The notes beneath the pieces are model-generated. The model was not told the origin of the DNA and did not search any database. It worked only from the letters and a program-made list of their open reading frames with translations. The translations under genes were made by a program, and so were the position numbers. 64,000 nt of DNA. It comes from Devosia ureilytica (GTDB lineage Bacteria; Pseudomonadota; Alphaproteobacteria; Rhizobiales; Devosiaceae). The stretch's first letter is position 1. Each line of letters starts with the position of its first letter. Below are positions 54,568 to 62,847 of the stretch, one piece after another. Where the stretch lies: contig NZ_JAMZCU010000005.1 of NCBI RefSeq assembly GCF_024273195.1, positions 272,399 to 336,398 of the forward strand. Direction: 5' to 3'.

Positions 54568-55002
54568 ATGCTCAAGAATATCCCCGCCTTGCTCGGCCCC
54601 GATCTGCTCTCGACCTTGCGCGCCATGGGCCATGGCGACGAGATCGTCATTGCCGATGCCAATTTTCCGGCCGAATATCTCGGCCCCGAGGTCATTCGTG
54701 CCGACGGCATCTCCGCCACCGACATGCTCGACGCAATACTGACGGTGCTGCCGCTCGATGACTTTGTCGAGGAGGCCGCCATTGGCATGGCCGTGGTGGG
54801 TGACCCCAACGCCGTTCCCCCCATTTTCGGGGAATTTGAAGCCATTCTGGCGCGGCATGAACCAGGTCGCCGCTTCTCCACCGTGGAGCGCTTCGCCTTT
54901 TACGCGCGCGCCAAATCAGCCGCCGCCGTCATCCAGACCGGCGAGGCGCGACTTTATGGCAATATCATCCTCAAGAAGGGCGTCATCCGTCCCAAAGGCT
55001 GA
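54568..55002 (+). CDS. fucU: L-fucose mutarotase FucU/RbsD family
   Basis: A 144-residue pyranose mutarotase that interconverts sugar anomers. The catalytic histidine is in RAMGHGDEIVIADANFPAE near residue 21; the end FYARAKSAAAVIQTGEARLY with GNIILKKGVI is characteristic of FucU rather than RbsD. Presence between a GntR regulator and an FAH hydrolase suggests that the sugar handled is L-fucose or a related pentose/deoxyhexose. Translation probably couples with gntR 20 bp upstream. Confidence 0.92.
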   Translation: MLKNIPALLGPDLLSTLRAMGHGDEIVIADANFPAEYLGPEVIRADGISATDMLDAILTVLPLDDFVEEAAIGMAVVGDPNAVPPIFGEFEAILARHEPGRRFSTVERFAFYARAKSAAAVIQTGEARLYGNIILKKGVIRPKG

Positions 55003-55042
55003 CCCCGACCGAACGGATCGCCCGCCAACTGCCCTCGACAGA

Positions 55043-55054
55043 CTAACATGTCAG
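55043..55054. promoter_or_regulatory. CTAACATGTCAG operator, copy 2
   Basis: Differs from the palindrome at 53785 at one position (CTAACATGTCAG). It lies 38 bp before the FAH start, implying that this gene also has its own regulated promoter. Confidence 0.6.
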
Positions 55055-55092
55055 CGTTTATGACGCGCTCATACCCTCAGAAGGACCCCGCC

Positions 55093-55944
55093 ATGAAACT
55101 GCTTCGCGTCGGCGCCAAGGGCGCTGAAAAGCCCGCCATCATCGCCGCAGACGGCTCCATCCGCGATCTTTCGGGCGTGGTCATGGATATTGGCGGCGAC
55201 ACCCTCACTCCTGAGGGGCTGGCGAAAATCCGCGGCACCGACATCGATATGCTGCCCAGGCTGGACGCCGGTCAGCGCATCGGCCCCTGCGTGGCCAATG
55301 TCGGCAAGTTCATCTGCATCGGCCTCAACTATGCCGACCACGCCGCCGAAACCGGCGCGAAAATCCCCGAAGAGCCGATCATCTTCATGAAGGCCACCAG
55401 CGCCATCATCGGCCCCAATGACGATGTCATCATACCAAAAAACGCTATCAAGCCCGATTGGGAAGTCGAGCTGGCTGTGATCATCGGCAAGGAAGCCCGC
55501 TATGTCGATGAAGCCGACGCCATGGATTATGTGGCCGGCTATTGCGTCTGCAACGACGTCTCCGAACGCCATTTCCAGACCGAGCGCGGCGGCACCTGGG
55601 ACAAGGGCAAGGGCGCCGATACCTTTGGCCCCATCGGCCCGTGGCTGGTGACCAAGGACGAAGTCGCCGATCCGCAGAACCTTTCCATGTGGCTCGAAGT
55701 CGATGGGCACCGCTACCAGAACGGCTCCACCAGGACCATGATCTTCGGCGTCGCCAATGTCGTCTCCTATGTCAGCCAGTTCATGAGCCTGCAGCCGGGC
55801 GACATCATCACCACTGGCACCCCGCCGGGCGTTGGCATGGGAATCAAGCCCGAACCCGTCTGGCTCAAGCCGGGCAATGTCATGCGTCTGGGCATTGAGG
55901 GCCTGGGCGAGCAGACCCAGAATGTGAAGGCTTACAGCGCCTGA
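55093..55944 (+). CDS. FAH-family hydrolase (2,4-diketo-3-deoxy-L-fuconate hydrolase-like)
   Basis: A 283-residue enzyme from the ATG at 55093 (MKLLRVGAKGAEKPAIIA) behind AAGGA. The N-terminal part includes GKFICIGLNYADHAAETG, and metal-binding residues lie in the fold (IKPDWEVELAVIIGKEARY, DVSERHFQTERGGTWDKGKG, DTFGPIGPWLVT, TTGTPPGVGMGIKPEPVWLK). FAH-family members with this pattern cleave 2,4-diketo-3-deoxy-L-fuconate to pyruvate plus lactate or hydrolyse ureidoglycolate-type bonds. The context (FucU, GntR, UxaA, shared operators) supports the fuconate pathway. Confidence 0.9.
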   Translation: MKLLRVGAKGAEKPAIIAADGSIRDLSGVVMDIGGDTLTPEGLAKIRGTDIDMLPRLDAGQRIGPCVANVGKFICIGLNYADHAAETGAKIPEEPIIFMKATSAIIGPNDDVIIPKNAIKPDWEVELAVIIGKEARYVDEADAMDYVAGYCVCNDVSERHFQTERGGTWDKGKGADTFGPIGPWLVTKDEVADPQNLSMWLEVDGHRYQNGSTRTMIFGVANVVSYVSQFMSLQPGDIITTGTPPGVGMGIKPEPVWLKPGNVMRLGIEGLGEQTQNVKAYSA

Positions 55945-55955
55945 TACCCCTCTTC

Positions 55956-55983
55956 TTCCTCTCTCCCTTTGGGGAGAGAGGAA
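55956..55983. terminator. Bidirectional hairpin between FAH gene and monooxygenase
   Basis: TTCCTCTCTCCC (55956-55967) and GGGAGAGAGGAA (55972-55983) pair perfectly around TTTG. It separates two convergent genes, so it likely terminates both. It also resembles a minimal version of the CTCCCC/GGGGAG repeat modules found elsewhere in the window. Confidence 0.65.
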
Positions 55984-55987
55984 GCCA

Positions 55988-57154
55988 TCACTTCAAAGAA
56001 AACCCTTTTGAGCTGACCGCGAAATAACGGCCGATCACCCCGGCAAATGGCGGCCAGTTCATCACCTTTACCGTCACATCCCGCAGCCAGGCGTGGCGTG
56101 CGCTGGCTGGAACGAACCAGTCGGCCATGCGTCGACCTGCGGCCTGCTTGTCCGTGACCAATGGGCGCAATTGGGCCTCAAAGTGCTCCAGGGCAAGGTC
56201 CACATCATCGGTTCCTGTCAGAACCTGTCCCAGCGCCCGCCCGCCGGCAATGGCCAGCGATGCGCCCTGTCCGGCCACGAGCGAGACCGCGTGGGCCGCG
56301 TCGCCGATCAGGACGACTCTGTCCTGATGCCAGCGCGGCATGACGATCTGGGCCACCACATCGTAATAAATCTCCTGAGGGTCAGGCATGGCCGCCAGCA
56401 CCTCGGGCACCACCCAACCGAGATCACCAAACCGCGCCGCCAGGATCGGCCCGGGATCGCGTGGGCGATCCAGCCCATCGGCGCGCAGCACGAAAAAGGC
56501 CATGATCCGGTTTGGCTCTACCTCAAATAGCCCCATCAGCCGTTGCTTGATCGCAATCATCTTGAAGTCGCCCGCAAGCGCCGTCGCGACGACGGGACTG
56601 TCGAAGAAATAGGCAGCCGTGTGATGGCCGAGCGGTCGGATGAACTGGCTTTCATCACCGAACACCATCTGCCGCATGGCCGAATGAATACCCTCGGCAC
56701 CCACCAGCAGGTCCGCCTCCAGTGTCTCGCCACTGTCCAGCGTAACAGTCACACCGTCGCTGCGATTGTTAAGGCTGGCTATCTCGCACGAATAGCGCAA
56801 GCCGACCCGGTCCGGCAGCGCCGAATGCAATACCCGCTCGATATCGCCGCGCAGGATTGGAAAGAGCTTGTCTCCCGTCGCTCTTCGGATCTGCTCATAG
56901 TCCATGGACGACCCGGCGCGCCCACTTTCATTGACAAAATCGATCTTCCCCACCCTACGGGCGCGCGCCGCCAGCGCATCGATCACGCCCAGGTCCGCCG
57001 CGGCGTCAAAGCCGGGGCCGTAAAAGTCCAGCATATAGCCCCCGGCCCTGAGGCCCGGCGCCCGTTCAAGCACCGTCACCGCCCAACCGGCCCGGTCAAG
57101 CGCCAAAGCGGCCGACAGCCCGGCAATACCCGCCCCCGAAATGATCGCCCTCAT
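55988..57154 (-). CDS. FAD-dependent monooxygenase (PHBH/TetX-like)
   Basis: A 388-residue flavoprotein hydroxylase from the ATG at 57154 (MRAIISGAGIAGLSAALAL) behind GGGGAGG. The FAD dinucleotide motif GAGIAG is at residues 7-12, the DG-type motif DLLVGAEGIHSAMR is around 155, and the FAD-ribose motif DRVVLIGDAAHAVSLVAGQG near 285. The sequence is closest to aromatic or tetracycline-type hydroxylases of this fold. It overlaps the upstream tetR stop by ATGA, so it is probably induced by a small molecule. Substrate unknown. Confidence 0.88.
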   Translation of the reverse strand: MRAIISGAGIAGLSAALALDRAGWAVTVLERAPGLRAGGYMLDFYGPGFDAAADLGVIDALAARARRVGKIDFVNESGRAGSSMDYEQIRRATGDKLFPILRGDIERVLHSALPDRVGLRYSCEIASLNNRSDGVTVTLDSGETLEADLLVGAEGIHSAMRQMVFGDESQFIRPLGHHTAAYFFDSPVVATALAGDFKMIAIKQRLMGLFEVEPNRIMAFFVLRADGLDRPRDPGPILAARFGDLGWVVPEVLAAMPDPQEIYYDVVAQIVMPRWHQDRVVLIGDAAHAVSLVAGQGASLAIAGGRALGQVLTGTDDVDLALEHFEAQLRPLVTDKQAAGRRMADWFVPASARHAWLRDVTVKVMNWPPFAGVIGRYFAVSSKGFSLK

Positions 57155-57726
57155 GTCGCAACCTCCCCGGCACAGACCATCTCGACAAATCCGCTCCATG
57201 CCGCGGCCTGGGACGCAGCCTGATCGGGAAAGAGGTGTCGATGCAAAGCCAGCCCATCACCGGTCATCAGGATCAGTGCCGCCAGCGCTGCCCGCTCCTC
57301 GGGGGCAAAGCGCCGAGGGGCCAACAGGTCCAGTGACGCCTCGAATTGCCTGCGGGCCGCCGCGGCAATTTCGGCCAGCCGTGCGTTCAGTTGCGCGTCC
57401 GTCCGTGCCTTGGCGACAAAACCGAAATAGGCCGCTGCCAGGTCTGGCTCGGTATCCATGCTCGCTGTCGTTTCCCGCCCCAAGGCTTGCAGCCAGCTGC
57501 GCAGGTCCATGCCCGATTGTGGCTGCATGCTGGGCATGCCCATCACAAACAGCTCGAAGGCTTCGAGCACAATCTCGTCCAGCCGGGGAAAATGGTGGAA
57601 CACATTGGCCTTGCTGACCCCGGCACGGGCCGCCAGCGCCCCTGCTGTCAACGCTTCGCTCCCGCCCTCGGCCAGCAACTGAATTGCCGCCGCCACGAGA
57701 TCCTGCCTTTTGCTTGGCTTGGTCAT
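57151..57726 (-). CDS. TetR-family regulator
   Basis: A 191-residue TetR repressor from the ATG at 57726 (MTKPSKRQDLVAAAIQLLAE); a TTG two codons earlier is less likely. The helix-turn-helix is TAGALAARAGVSKANVFHHF at about residues 27-46; the rest is helical, as in AcrR/BetI-like proteins. It is the first gene of a leftward operon with the FAD monooxygenase. A TetR-type palindrome lies at 57760, upstream. Confidence 0.9.
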   Translation of the reverse strand: MTKPSKRQDLVAAAIQLLAEGGSEALTAGALAARAGVSKANVFHHFPRLDEIVLEAFELFVMGMPSMQPQSGMDLRSWLQALGRETTASMDTEPDLAAAYFGFVAKARTDAQLNARLAEIAAAARRQFEASLDLLAPRRFAPEERAALAALILMTGDGLALHRHLFPDQAASQAAAWSGFVEMVCAGEVAT

Positions 57727-57759
57727 GTTCAATGTCCTTTCGCACCACCCAATATACTA

Positions 57760-57769
57760 ACCGATCGGT
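57760..57769. promoter_or_regulatory. TetR-type operator
   Basis: ACCGATCGGT is a perfect palindrome embedded in TAACCGATCGGTCGGTCAG, 34 bp upstream of the tetR start. Overlapping CGGTCGGT repeats are typical of TetR-family targets. It lies between tetR and divergent nadB. Confidence 0.6.
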
Positions 57770-57883
57770 CGGTCAGCAAGGACGAAAGGAGGTTTTTTTG
57801 CCCTTGCGCAAGCTGAGCGCACCTGTTGGCTTGTCCTGCGCGGGTGGGAACGCTATGGCGCTCATGGGTATGGGAGGACGCAC

Positions 57884-59470
57884 GTGACCACCTTTGACAA
57901 CACGCTCAATGCCGACGGAGCGCTGATCGTCGGTGCTGGCCTTGCGGGTCTGTTTACGGCCCTCAAGCTTGCGCCACGTCCGGTCACCGTGCTCTCGCCC
58001 AAACCGCTGGGCATGGGCGCCTCCTCTGCCTGGGCCCAGGGCGGGGTCGCGGCAGCCATTGGCGCGGGCGACAGCCCGCGTGCTCATGCCCAGGACACCG
58101 AAATGGCCGGCGCCGGCATTGTCGATCATGGCACCGCCGAGGGCGTCACTGCCGAAGCCGTCGCGCGCATCGAAGATCTCGCCCGCTGGGGGACGCCCTT
58201 TGATCGCGATGATTTCGGCAATTTCGAGCTGGGGCGAGAGGCCGCCCACTCGGCCAATCGTATCGTCAAGGTCGAGGGCGACCGGGCCGGTTGGGCGATC
58301 ATGCAGGCCATCATCGCCCAGGTGCGCCGCACGCCCTCGATTCGCGTGGTCGAAGGCATCACCGCGCTGAGCCTGGCGCGCGACAATGGCCGCATCGTCG
58401 GCATCTACGGGCGCCGCCTGGGCGACCGCTATTCCGAACCCATCTTCATCCGCGCCCGTGCCACCATATTGGCCGCCGGCGGTCTGGGCGGGCTCTATGC
58501 CGTCACCACCAATCCCCCGGGCGTGCGCGGTCATGCCATGGGCATGGCGGCCCGCGCCGGCGCCATCATCGCCGATCCCGAATTCGTGCAGTTCCATCCC
58601 ACTGCCATCGCCACTGGCGCCGATCCGGCGCCCCTTGCCACCGAGGCGCTGCGCGGCGAGGGGGCCATTCTGGTCAATGATCTTGGCGAGCGCTTCATGC
58701 CCGCCATCCATCCTGATGCCGAACTGGCGCCCCGCGACATCGTCGCCCGCGCCAATTTCCGCCAGATCCAGTCTGGCCGGCAGGTGTTTCTCGACACCCG
58801 TGCCGCACTGGGCGACACTATTCTCAACCGCTTTCCGACCGTTTCCAGATATTGCCGCGAAGCCGGGATCGACCCGGTCAATGGCATGATCCCGGTGACG
58901 CCGGCTGCCCATTTCCACATGGGTGGCGTCAAGGTGGACGAACGCGGCCGCTCCTCCCTGCCTGGTCTATGGGTTTGCGGCGAAGCCTCCTGCACCGGCC
59001 TCCACGGCGCCAATCGGCTCGCCTCCAATTCCCTGCTCGAAGCCGTGGTTTACGGCGCCCGCATCGCCGAAGACATTGGCGGCCTCGAGCCGCAGCGCGA
59101 TCTTGCCCCGTTCAAGGGCATTGAATGGAACGAGGCCGAAGGCAACCAGGCCGAGACCGTGTTGCGCAATACCGTTGCCGTACAGGACCTGCGCCGGGTC
59201 ATGAGTGATCTGGTCGGGGTCGAACGCGATGCTCAAGGGTTGAGGGAAGCGCTCCGGCGCATCGCTCATCTCGAAGTCTCCGCCGAGCAGGTCACCAGCG
59301 CCTATCTCAACATGACCACATCGGCCACACTGGTCGCCGCCGCTGCCCTCAAGCGCAACGAAAGCCGCGGCGGCCATTTCCGCACCGACTTCCCCGAGCC
59401 CAGTGAGCGCTGGGAACATCACACCGAAATGACCCTGGATGAAGCCCTCGCAATCCGCGCCGGGGCCTGA
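57884..59470 (+). CDS. nadB: L-aspartate oxidase NadB
   Basis: A 528-residue FAD enzyme that oxidises aspartate to iminoaspartate, the first step of NAD synthesis. Starts with GTG at 57884, behind GGGAGG. FAD motif IVGAGLAGLFTAL, SSAWAQGGVAAAIG, the active-site TNPPGVRGHAMGMAA, QFHPTA, EALRGEGAILVND, and HFHMGGVKVDERGRSSLPGL followed by GEASCTGLHGANRLASNSLL are family landmarks. In many alphaproteobacteria nadABC are adjacent; here nadB stands alone between tetR and a convergent cytochrome, so nadA and nadC lie elsewhere. Confidence 0.94.
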   Translation: MTTFDNTLNADGALIVGAGLAGLFTALKLAPRPVTVLSPKPLGMGASSAWAQGGVAAAIGAGDSPRAHAQDTEMAGAGIVDHGTAEGVTAEAVARIEDLARWGTPFDRDDFGNFELGREAAHSANRIVKVEGDRAGWAIMQAIIAQVRRTPSIRVVEGITALSLARDNGRIVGIYGRRLGDRYSEPIFIRARATILAAGGLGGLYAVTTNPPGVRGHAMGMAARAGAIIADPEFVQFHPTAIATGADPAPLATEALRGEGAILVNDLGERFMPAIHPDAELAPRDIVARANFRQIQSGRQVFLDTRAALGDTILNRFPTVSRYCREAGIDPVNGMIPVTPAAHFHMGGVKVDERGRSSLPGLWVCGEASCTGLHGANRLASNSLLEAVVYGARIAEDIGGLEPQRDLAPFKGIEWNEAEGNQAETVLRNTVAVQDLRRVMSDLVGVERDAQGLREALRRIAHLEVSAEQVTSAYLNMTTSATLVAAAALKRNESRGGHFRTDFPEPSERWEHHTEMTLDEALAIRAGA

Positions 59471-60346
59471 TCACTCTGTTAGAAGATAAGTGGCCAGCGC
59501 CGTCAGGTCCTCATCGGTCCAGTGCGAGGTGGAATTGGTAATCACCTCGCCCATTGTGCCGCCCAATACATCGAAGCCGGGCGTGAACCCGTCCTTGAGC
59601 GTCTGCACCAGGGTTGCGACGTCGTAGCCTTCTTCCATCAGGGCTGCGGCGGTGATGTCGGGCGCTCGTCCGCCCGTGCCGCCTGGCGAACCGGTCAGGG
59701 CCTTGTCCCACTCCAGGGCGCCAAGACCATTACGCGGCGTATGGCAGGCGACACAATGGGCGGGCCCGAAGGCCAGGTATTTTCCGCGATTATACGTGTC
59801 CGACTGTCCCACTTCGGGCACGAACCGCTCCGGCGTAAAGAACAGGGTCTGCCAGCCGGCCATGGCGAGGCGAATGTTGAACGGGAAAGGGATCTGGCTC
59901 TCGGCCGCCGGCGCGCTGACCGGCTCGGTCGCCATCAGCGCTGCATAGAGATCGACAATCTCCTGGTCGCTCATCAGCGTATAATTTTCGTAGGGGAAGG
60001 CCGGATAAAGGTGTCCCTCGGGACCCATGCCATTGCTCATGGCGTCGGAAAATTGCTGCACCGTCCAGGCCCCGATCCCGGCAACCCGATCCGAGGTGAT
60101 ATTGGGCGGCACAAAGGTACCAAAGGGCGTGGCCAGACCGGCGCCACCCGAAAGTTCCGCACGACCGCTCTGGGTATCGGTGTGGCAGGCGACGCATCCG
60201 CCCAAGCGAATGAGATCATTCCCCCGCGCGACATCGCCGACCAGGGTCAGGTCACGCTCTGGCCCTGTGACAGGCCTCAAAAAGAAAACCGCTGCGGCGG
60301 CGCCGATCACCGTCAGAGCCGCCAGGGCCCACCAGCTCTTCTTCAT
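59471..60346 (-). CDS. Membrane-anchored dihaem cytochrome c
   Basis: A 291-residue protein with an N-terminal membrane anchor (WWALAALTVIGAAAAVFFL) and two haem-binding CVACH motifs: one in GGCVACHTDTQSG and one in HCVACHTPRNGLG. The chain is exported, so haem is attached in the periplasm. Its length and GxNGL-like segments recall cytochrome subunits of alcohol or sugar dehydrogenases, but no dehydrogenase gene is adjacent. It lies downstream of the thioredoxin and ccdA genes on the same strand, a likely set dealing with periplasmic redox. Convergent with nadB, stop to stop with no gap. Confidence 0.9.
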   Translation of the reverse strand: MKKSWWALAALTVIGAAAAVFFLRPVTGPERDLTLVGDVARGNDLIRLGGCVACHTDTQSGRAELSGGAGLATPFGTFVPPNITSDRVAGIGAWTVQQFSDAMSNGMGPEGHLYPAFPYENYTLMSDQEIVDLYAALMATEPVSAPAAESQIPFPFNIRLAMAGWQTLFFTPERFVPEVGQSDTYNRGKYLAFGPAHCVACHTPRNGLGALEWDKALTGSPGGTGGRAPDITAAALMEEGYDVATLVQTLKDGFTPGFDVLGGTMGEVITNSTSHWTDEDLTALATYLLTE

Positions 60347-60415
60347 GCCACCCCCGCATCTGCCTGATTGCCCGACCAGACCAGATGTCATCGCGCGGCG
60401 CAATCACCCGCCAAA

Positions 60416-60826
60416 TCAAGAGCTTGCGAGGTCAAGCAATTCAGCAATTCTATCCTTGCCGGTTTCTGCCACCAGGCGCCCCAGTTCCGTTGTGCCGCGC
60501 ATCAGCACCAGCGTCGAGCGCCGGGGAATAGTCATGTTCCGCGCCAGCTCGCCATTTCCATAAGTGTCCCAATCGACCCGCAGGATCGGAATGGCGCGAT
60601 AGGCGGCGTTCTCGGCCTGAAGCGCGTCCAGCACCCGCTGCTGGGCAGCGCAGGTTACGCACCAGGTGGCATAAAAATCGATCAGATACGGCGTCCCGCT
60701 CTGCGTCAGGCTCTCAAGCTCGGGGCCGGTATAGTCGATGACCTCCAGGCCGAGGCTTGGGCCGGCAAAAAGCCCCAGGGCGCTGATGCCCGCAAGACCG
60801 GCCAGCAGATGACGTCGGGGGATCAT
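60416..60826 (-). CDS. Exported thioredoxin-family protein
   Basis: A 136-residue thioredoxin-fold protein with an N-terminal twin-arginine-like signal (MIPRRHLLAGLAGISALGLF) and catalytic motif WCVTC in DFYATWCVTCAAQ. CVTC is characteristic of the C-terminal domain of DsbD/ScsB-like thioredoxins, so this acts as the periplasmic partner of CcdA. It follows ccdA by 12 bp on the minus strand. Two genes thus reproduce a split DsbD. Confidence 0.88.
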   Translation of the reverse strand: MIPRRHLLAGLAGISALGLFAGPSLGLEVIDYTGPELESLTQSGTPYLIDFYATWCVTCAAQQRVLDALQAENAAYRAIPILRVDWDTYGNGELARNMTIPRRSTLVLMRGTTELGRLVAETGKDRIAELLDLASS

Positions 60827-60838
60827 GGATGGTTTCTC

Positions 60839-61555
60839 CTAAAGACTGACGGAAAGATCGACGAGCCAGGTCGGCAGGGCGCCAAGGGCCCAGGCTTCAA
60901 GCTGGCGATCGATGCGGAAGACAATGGCGATCCCCACCGCAACAAGGCCAAGGCCCAGTACAGTCTTGGCATGCGGCGCGAGTCTCATCAGCAAGGCCCT
61001 GCGCCCCGAGAGCGCTGCACGCGTGCCATAGGCCAGCCCCAGCACGACGCTCGCCGCGCCCAGCGCGAAAAAGCTCATGACCAGCCCGGCGTAAAACAGG
61101 TCCTCGCCCTGCGCGGCCAGCCCGATGGCGCCACCCAGGGTTGGCCCGATGCAGGGCGACCAGGCCAGGCCCAGGAGCGCCCCGGCTGCCGCCTCGCCCC
61201 ACAGCCCCCGGCCCTCGACCTGTCCCAGCAGTCGCGTGCTGCCGCTGGCCGTTGCCCCGGCCAGCCGCGAGAACCGCGCCTGTAGCGGTGGGGTCAGCAT
61301 AATAAGGCCAAAGCCCAACATCGCCCATCCGGCGCCCAGCGTAATGGCGTCCTGCGGCAATCCCAGTGCCCGGGTCAGCGCAAAGGCCCCGAGCCCCGCC
61401 AGCGTAAAGCTGATCGCCATCCCCCCGGCCATGGCCAGCGGCGCCAAACGGTGTCGCGCCAGCGCACTGGCGCCGATCAGCGGCAAAAGCGGCAACACGC
61501 AGGGATTGATCAGCGTCAACAGACCGGCAGCAAAGGCCAGCGCCAGATCAAGCAA
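60839..61555 (-). CDS. ccdA: Cytochrome c biogenesis / thiol-disulfide transporter CcdA
   Basis: A 238-residue inner-membrane protein with six to seven helices. Start is TTG at 61555, five bases after GGGAGG. The first catalytic cysteine is in NPCVLPLLPLIG near residue 18; the second is in LAWSPCIGPTLGGAIGLA near 133. CcdA carries electrons from cytoplasmic thioredoxin across the membrane. The following exported CVTC thioredoxin and dihaem cytochrome suggest a small reductive pathway for cytochrome maturation or periplasmic disulfides. Confidence 0.9.
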   Translation of the reverse strand: MLDLALAFAAGLLTLINPCVLPLLPLIGASALARHRLAPLAMAGGMAISFTLAGLGAFALTRALGLPQDAITLGAGWAMLGFGLIMLTPPLQARFSRLAGATASGSTRLLGQVEGRGLWGEAAAGALLGLAWSPCIGPTLGGAIGLAAQGEDLFYAGLVMSFFALGAASVVLGLAYGTRAALSGRRALLMRLAPHAKTVLGLGLVAVGIAIVFRIDRQLEAWALGALPTWLVDLSVSL

Positions 61556-61594
61556 ATCCGCCTCCCGAAAATATGCGTTCCATTGCCATACGGC

Positions 61595-61620
61595 AAAACG
61601 CGCTCTTCGGTTACAGCGCG
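61595..61620 (-). terminator. Terminator after pfkB
   Basis: On the minus strand CGCGCT (61620-61615) and AGCGCG (61604-61599) pair around a 10-nt loop, followed by TTTT (61598-61595). It separates pfkB from ccdA, so ccdA should have its own promoter. Confidence 0.6.
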
Positions 61621-61640
61621 GGGTTCAATTGGGTGTGAAT

Positions 61641-62585
61641 TCAGCCGGCCAGCACGGCGTCAACTTCGGCGCGGCTGGGAGGCTGGCAACCCTTCCGGCC
61701 GCAATTGATGCCCGCAACGACGGCTCCAAAGGCCAGCATGTCCTTGAGCTGGCTTTCGTCCAATCCAGCAAGCCCACCAACCTTGAGTGCGCCGGCCTCG
61801 CCCAGCCAGGTGAGAATGCCGGCCATCAGGCTGTCGCCTGCACCCACCGTGTCACCAAATACCGGCGGCGAAAAAATCGGCGCCTGCGCAGTGGCGCTGC
61901 GCGAAAACGCCCGGCTGCCCTCTTCGCCCAGTGTCACCACAACCAGTTCGCAATTGGGCCGCGCCAGCAGTTCTGCGGCATGGTCTTGGATGCTCATCCC
62001 CGGCCGCAGCCATTCGTGGTCCTCTTCGGAAAGCTTGACCAGATGCGCCAGATCGAGAAAGCCCGACAGCCGCGCGCGATAGCCGGCCTCGTCGTCCACC
62101 AGCTTGTCGCGGACATTGATGTCGAACGATAGCGTCGCGCCGCGCTGGGCTGCCGCCTTGACCACGTCGGTCCAGATCGCTGCATCCTCGGCCAGGATCG
62201 GGCAAAAGCCGCCAATCTGATAGAGCTCGACCGTCTCGGGCAATGCCGCCATCAGGCTCTCTCGGGTAAAGGCCCGGTCGGCGCCCCGCTCGAATATATA
62301 GCTCGCCTGCATCTTGGCGTTGAAGCTGACGATGGCCTTGGTGGTGGGCGCAGCGACACGCTCGTCGAGCAATACGGCGACCCCGGCGTCGGCCAGGGGC
62401 CTGAGCAGCAGGTCGCCATATTCATCCTGGCTGATTGGACACAAGAATCCGGTGGGGTTTCCAAGCCGTGACAGGGCAATGGCACAATTGAACGGCGAGC
62501 CACCCGCATGGGCCACGCGCTCCGCTCCCGGCGCTGCCGAGACCGGCACCAGATCAATAAGGCTCTCCCCCCCGACAACAAACAT
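61641..62585 (-). CDS. PfkB-family sugar kinase (fructokinase-like)
   Basis: A 314-residue ribokinase-fold kinase from the ATG at 62585 (MFVVGGESLIDLVPVSAA) behind AAGGGAG. The N-terminal GGSPFNCAIALSRLG and the C-terminal anion-hole/catalytic motif DTVGAGDSLMAG are diagnostic, with LSFDINVRDKLV between. It phosphorylates a sugar, probably fructose, or a 2-keto-3-deoxy sugar acid. It is divergent from a TRAP transporter, with paired palindromes in between, which suggests that the TRAP imports the substrate or precursor of this kinase. Confidence 0.88.
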   Translation of the reverse strand: MFVVGGESLIDLVPVSAAPGAERVAHAGGSPFNCAIALSRLGNPTGFLCPISQDEYGDLLLRPLADAGVAVLLDERVAAPTTKAIVSFNAKMQASYIFERGADRAFTRESLMAALPETVELYQIGGFCPILAEDAAIWTDVVKAAAQRGATLSFDINVRDKLVDDEAGYRARLSGFLDLAHLVKLSEEDHEWLRPGMSIQDHAAELLARPNCELVVVTLGEEGSRAFSRSATAQAPIFSPPVFGDTVGAGDSLMAGILTWLGEAGALKVGGLAGLDESQLKDMLAFGAVVAGINCGRKGCQPPSRAEVDAVLAG

Positions 62586-62618
62586 GCCCAACTCCCTTTG
62601 CCTCATGTTTGCCGGTGC

Positions 62619-62653
62619 ATACCACTTTGGTATCAGAAGTCACCACTTTGGTG
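62619..62653. promoter_or_regulatory. Two ACCACTTTGGT palindromes between pfkB and the TRAP genes
   Basis: ATACCACTTTGGTAT (62619-62633) and CACCACTTTGGTG (62641-62653) share the identical 11-bp core ACCACTTTGGT. Their centres are about 21 bp apart, two helical turns, which suits cooperative binding by a dimeric regulator (LacI or GntR type) controlling both directions. The regulator is not in the window. Confidence 0.7.
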
Positions 62654-62847
62654 CGGCAAAGGCCCGCTTTTCCGCCGTATCAAGTTGACCCACCGAACGG
62701 ATAATGCTCAATCGGTTCATCGAAAAGGCGCGTCAAAGCGCCGACGATGGAGCACTTCGGGAAAACGGTTGCTGGTTTGGTCGTCAGACCTGACCGGGGA
62801 TCGGAAGCGCAACAACGGGAAAGAGTCTGGAAACGGGGGAGGCGCAG

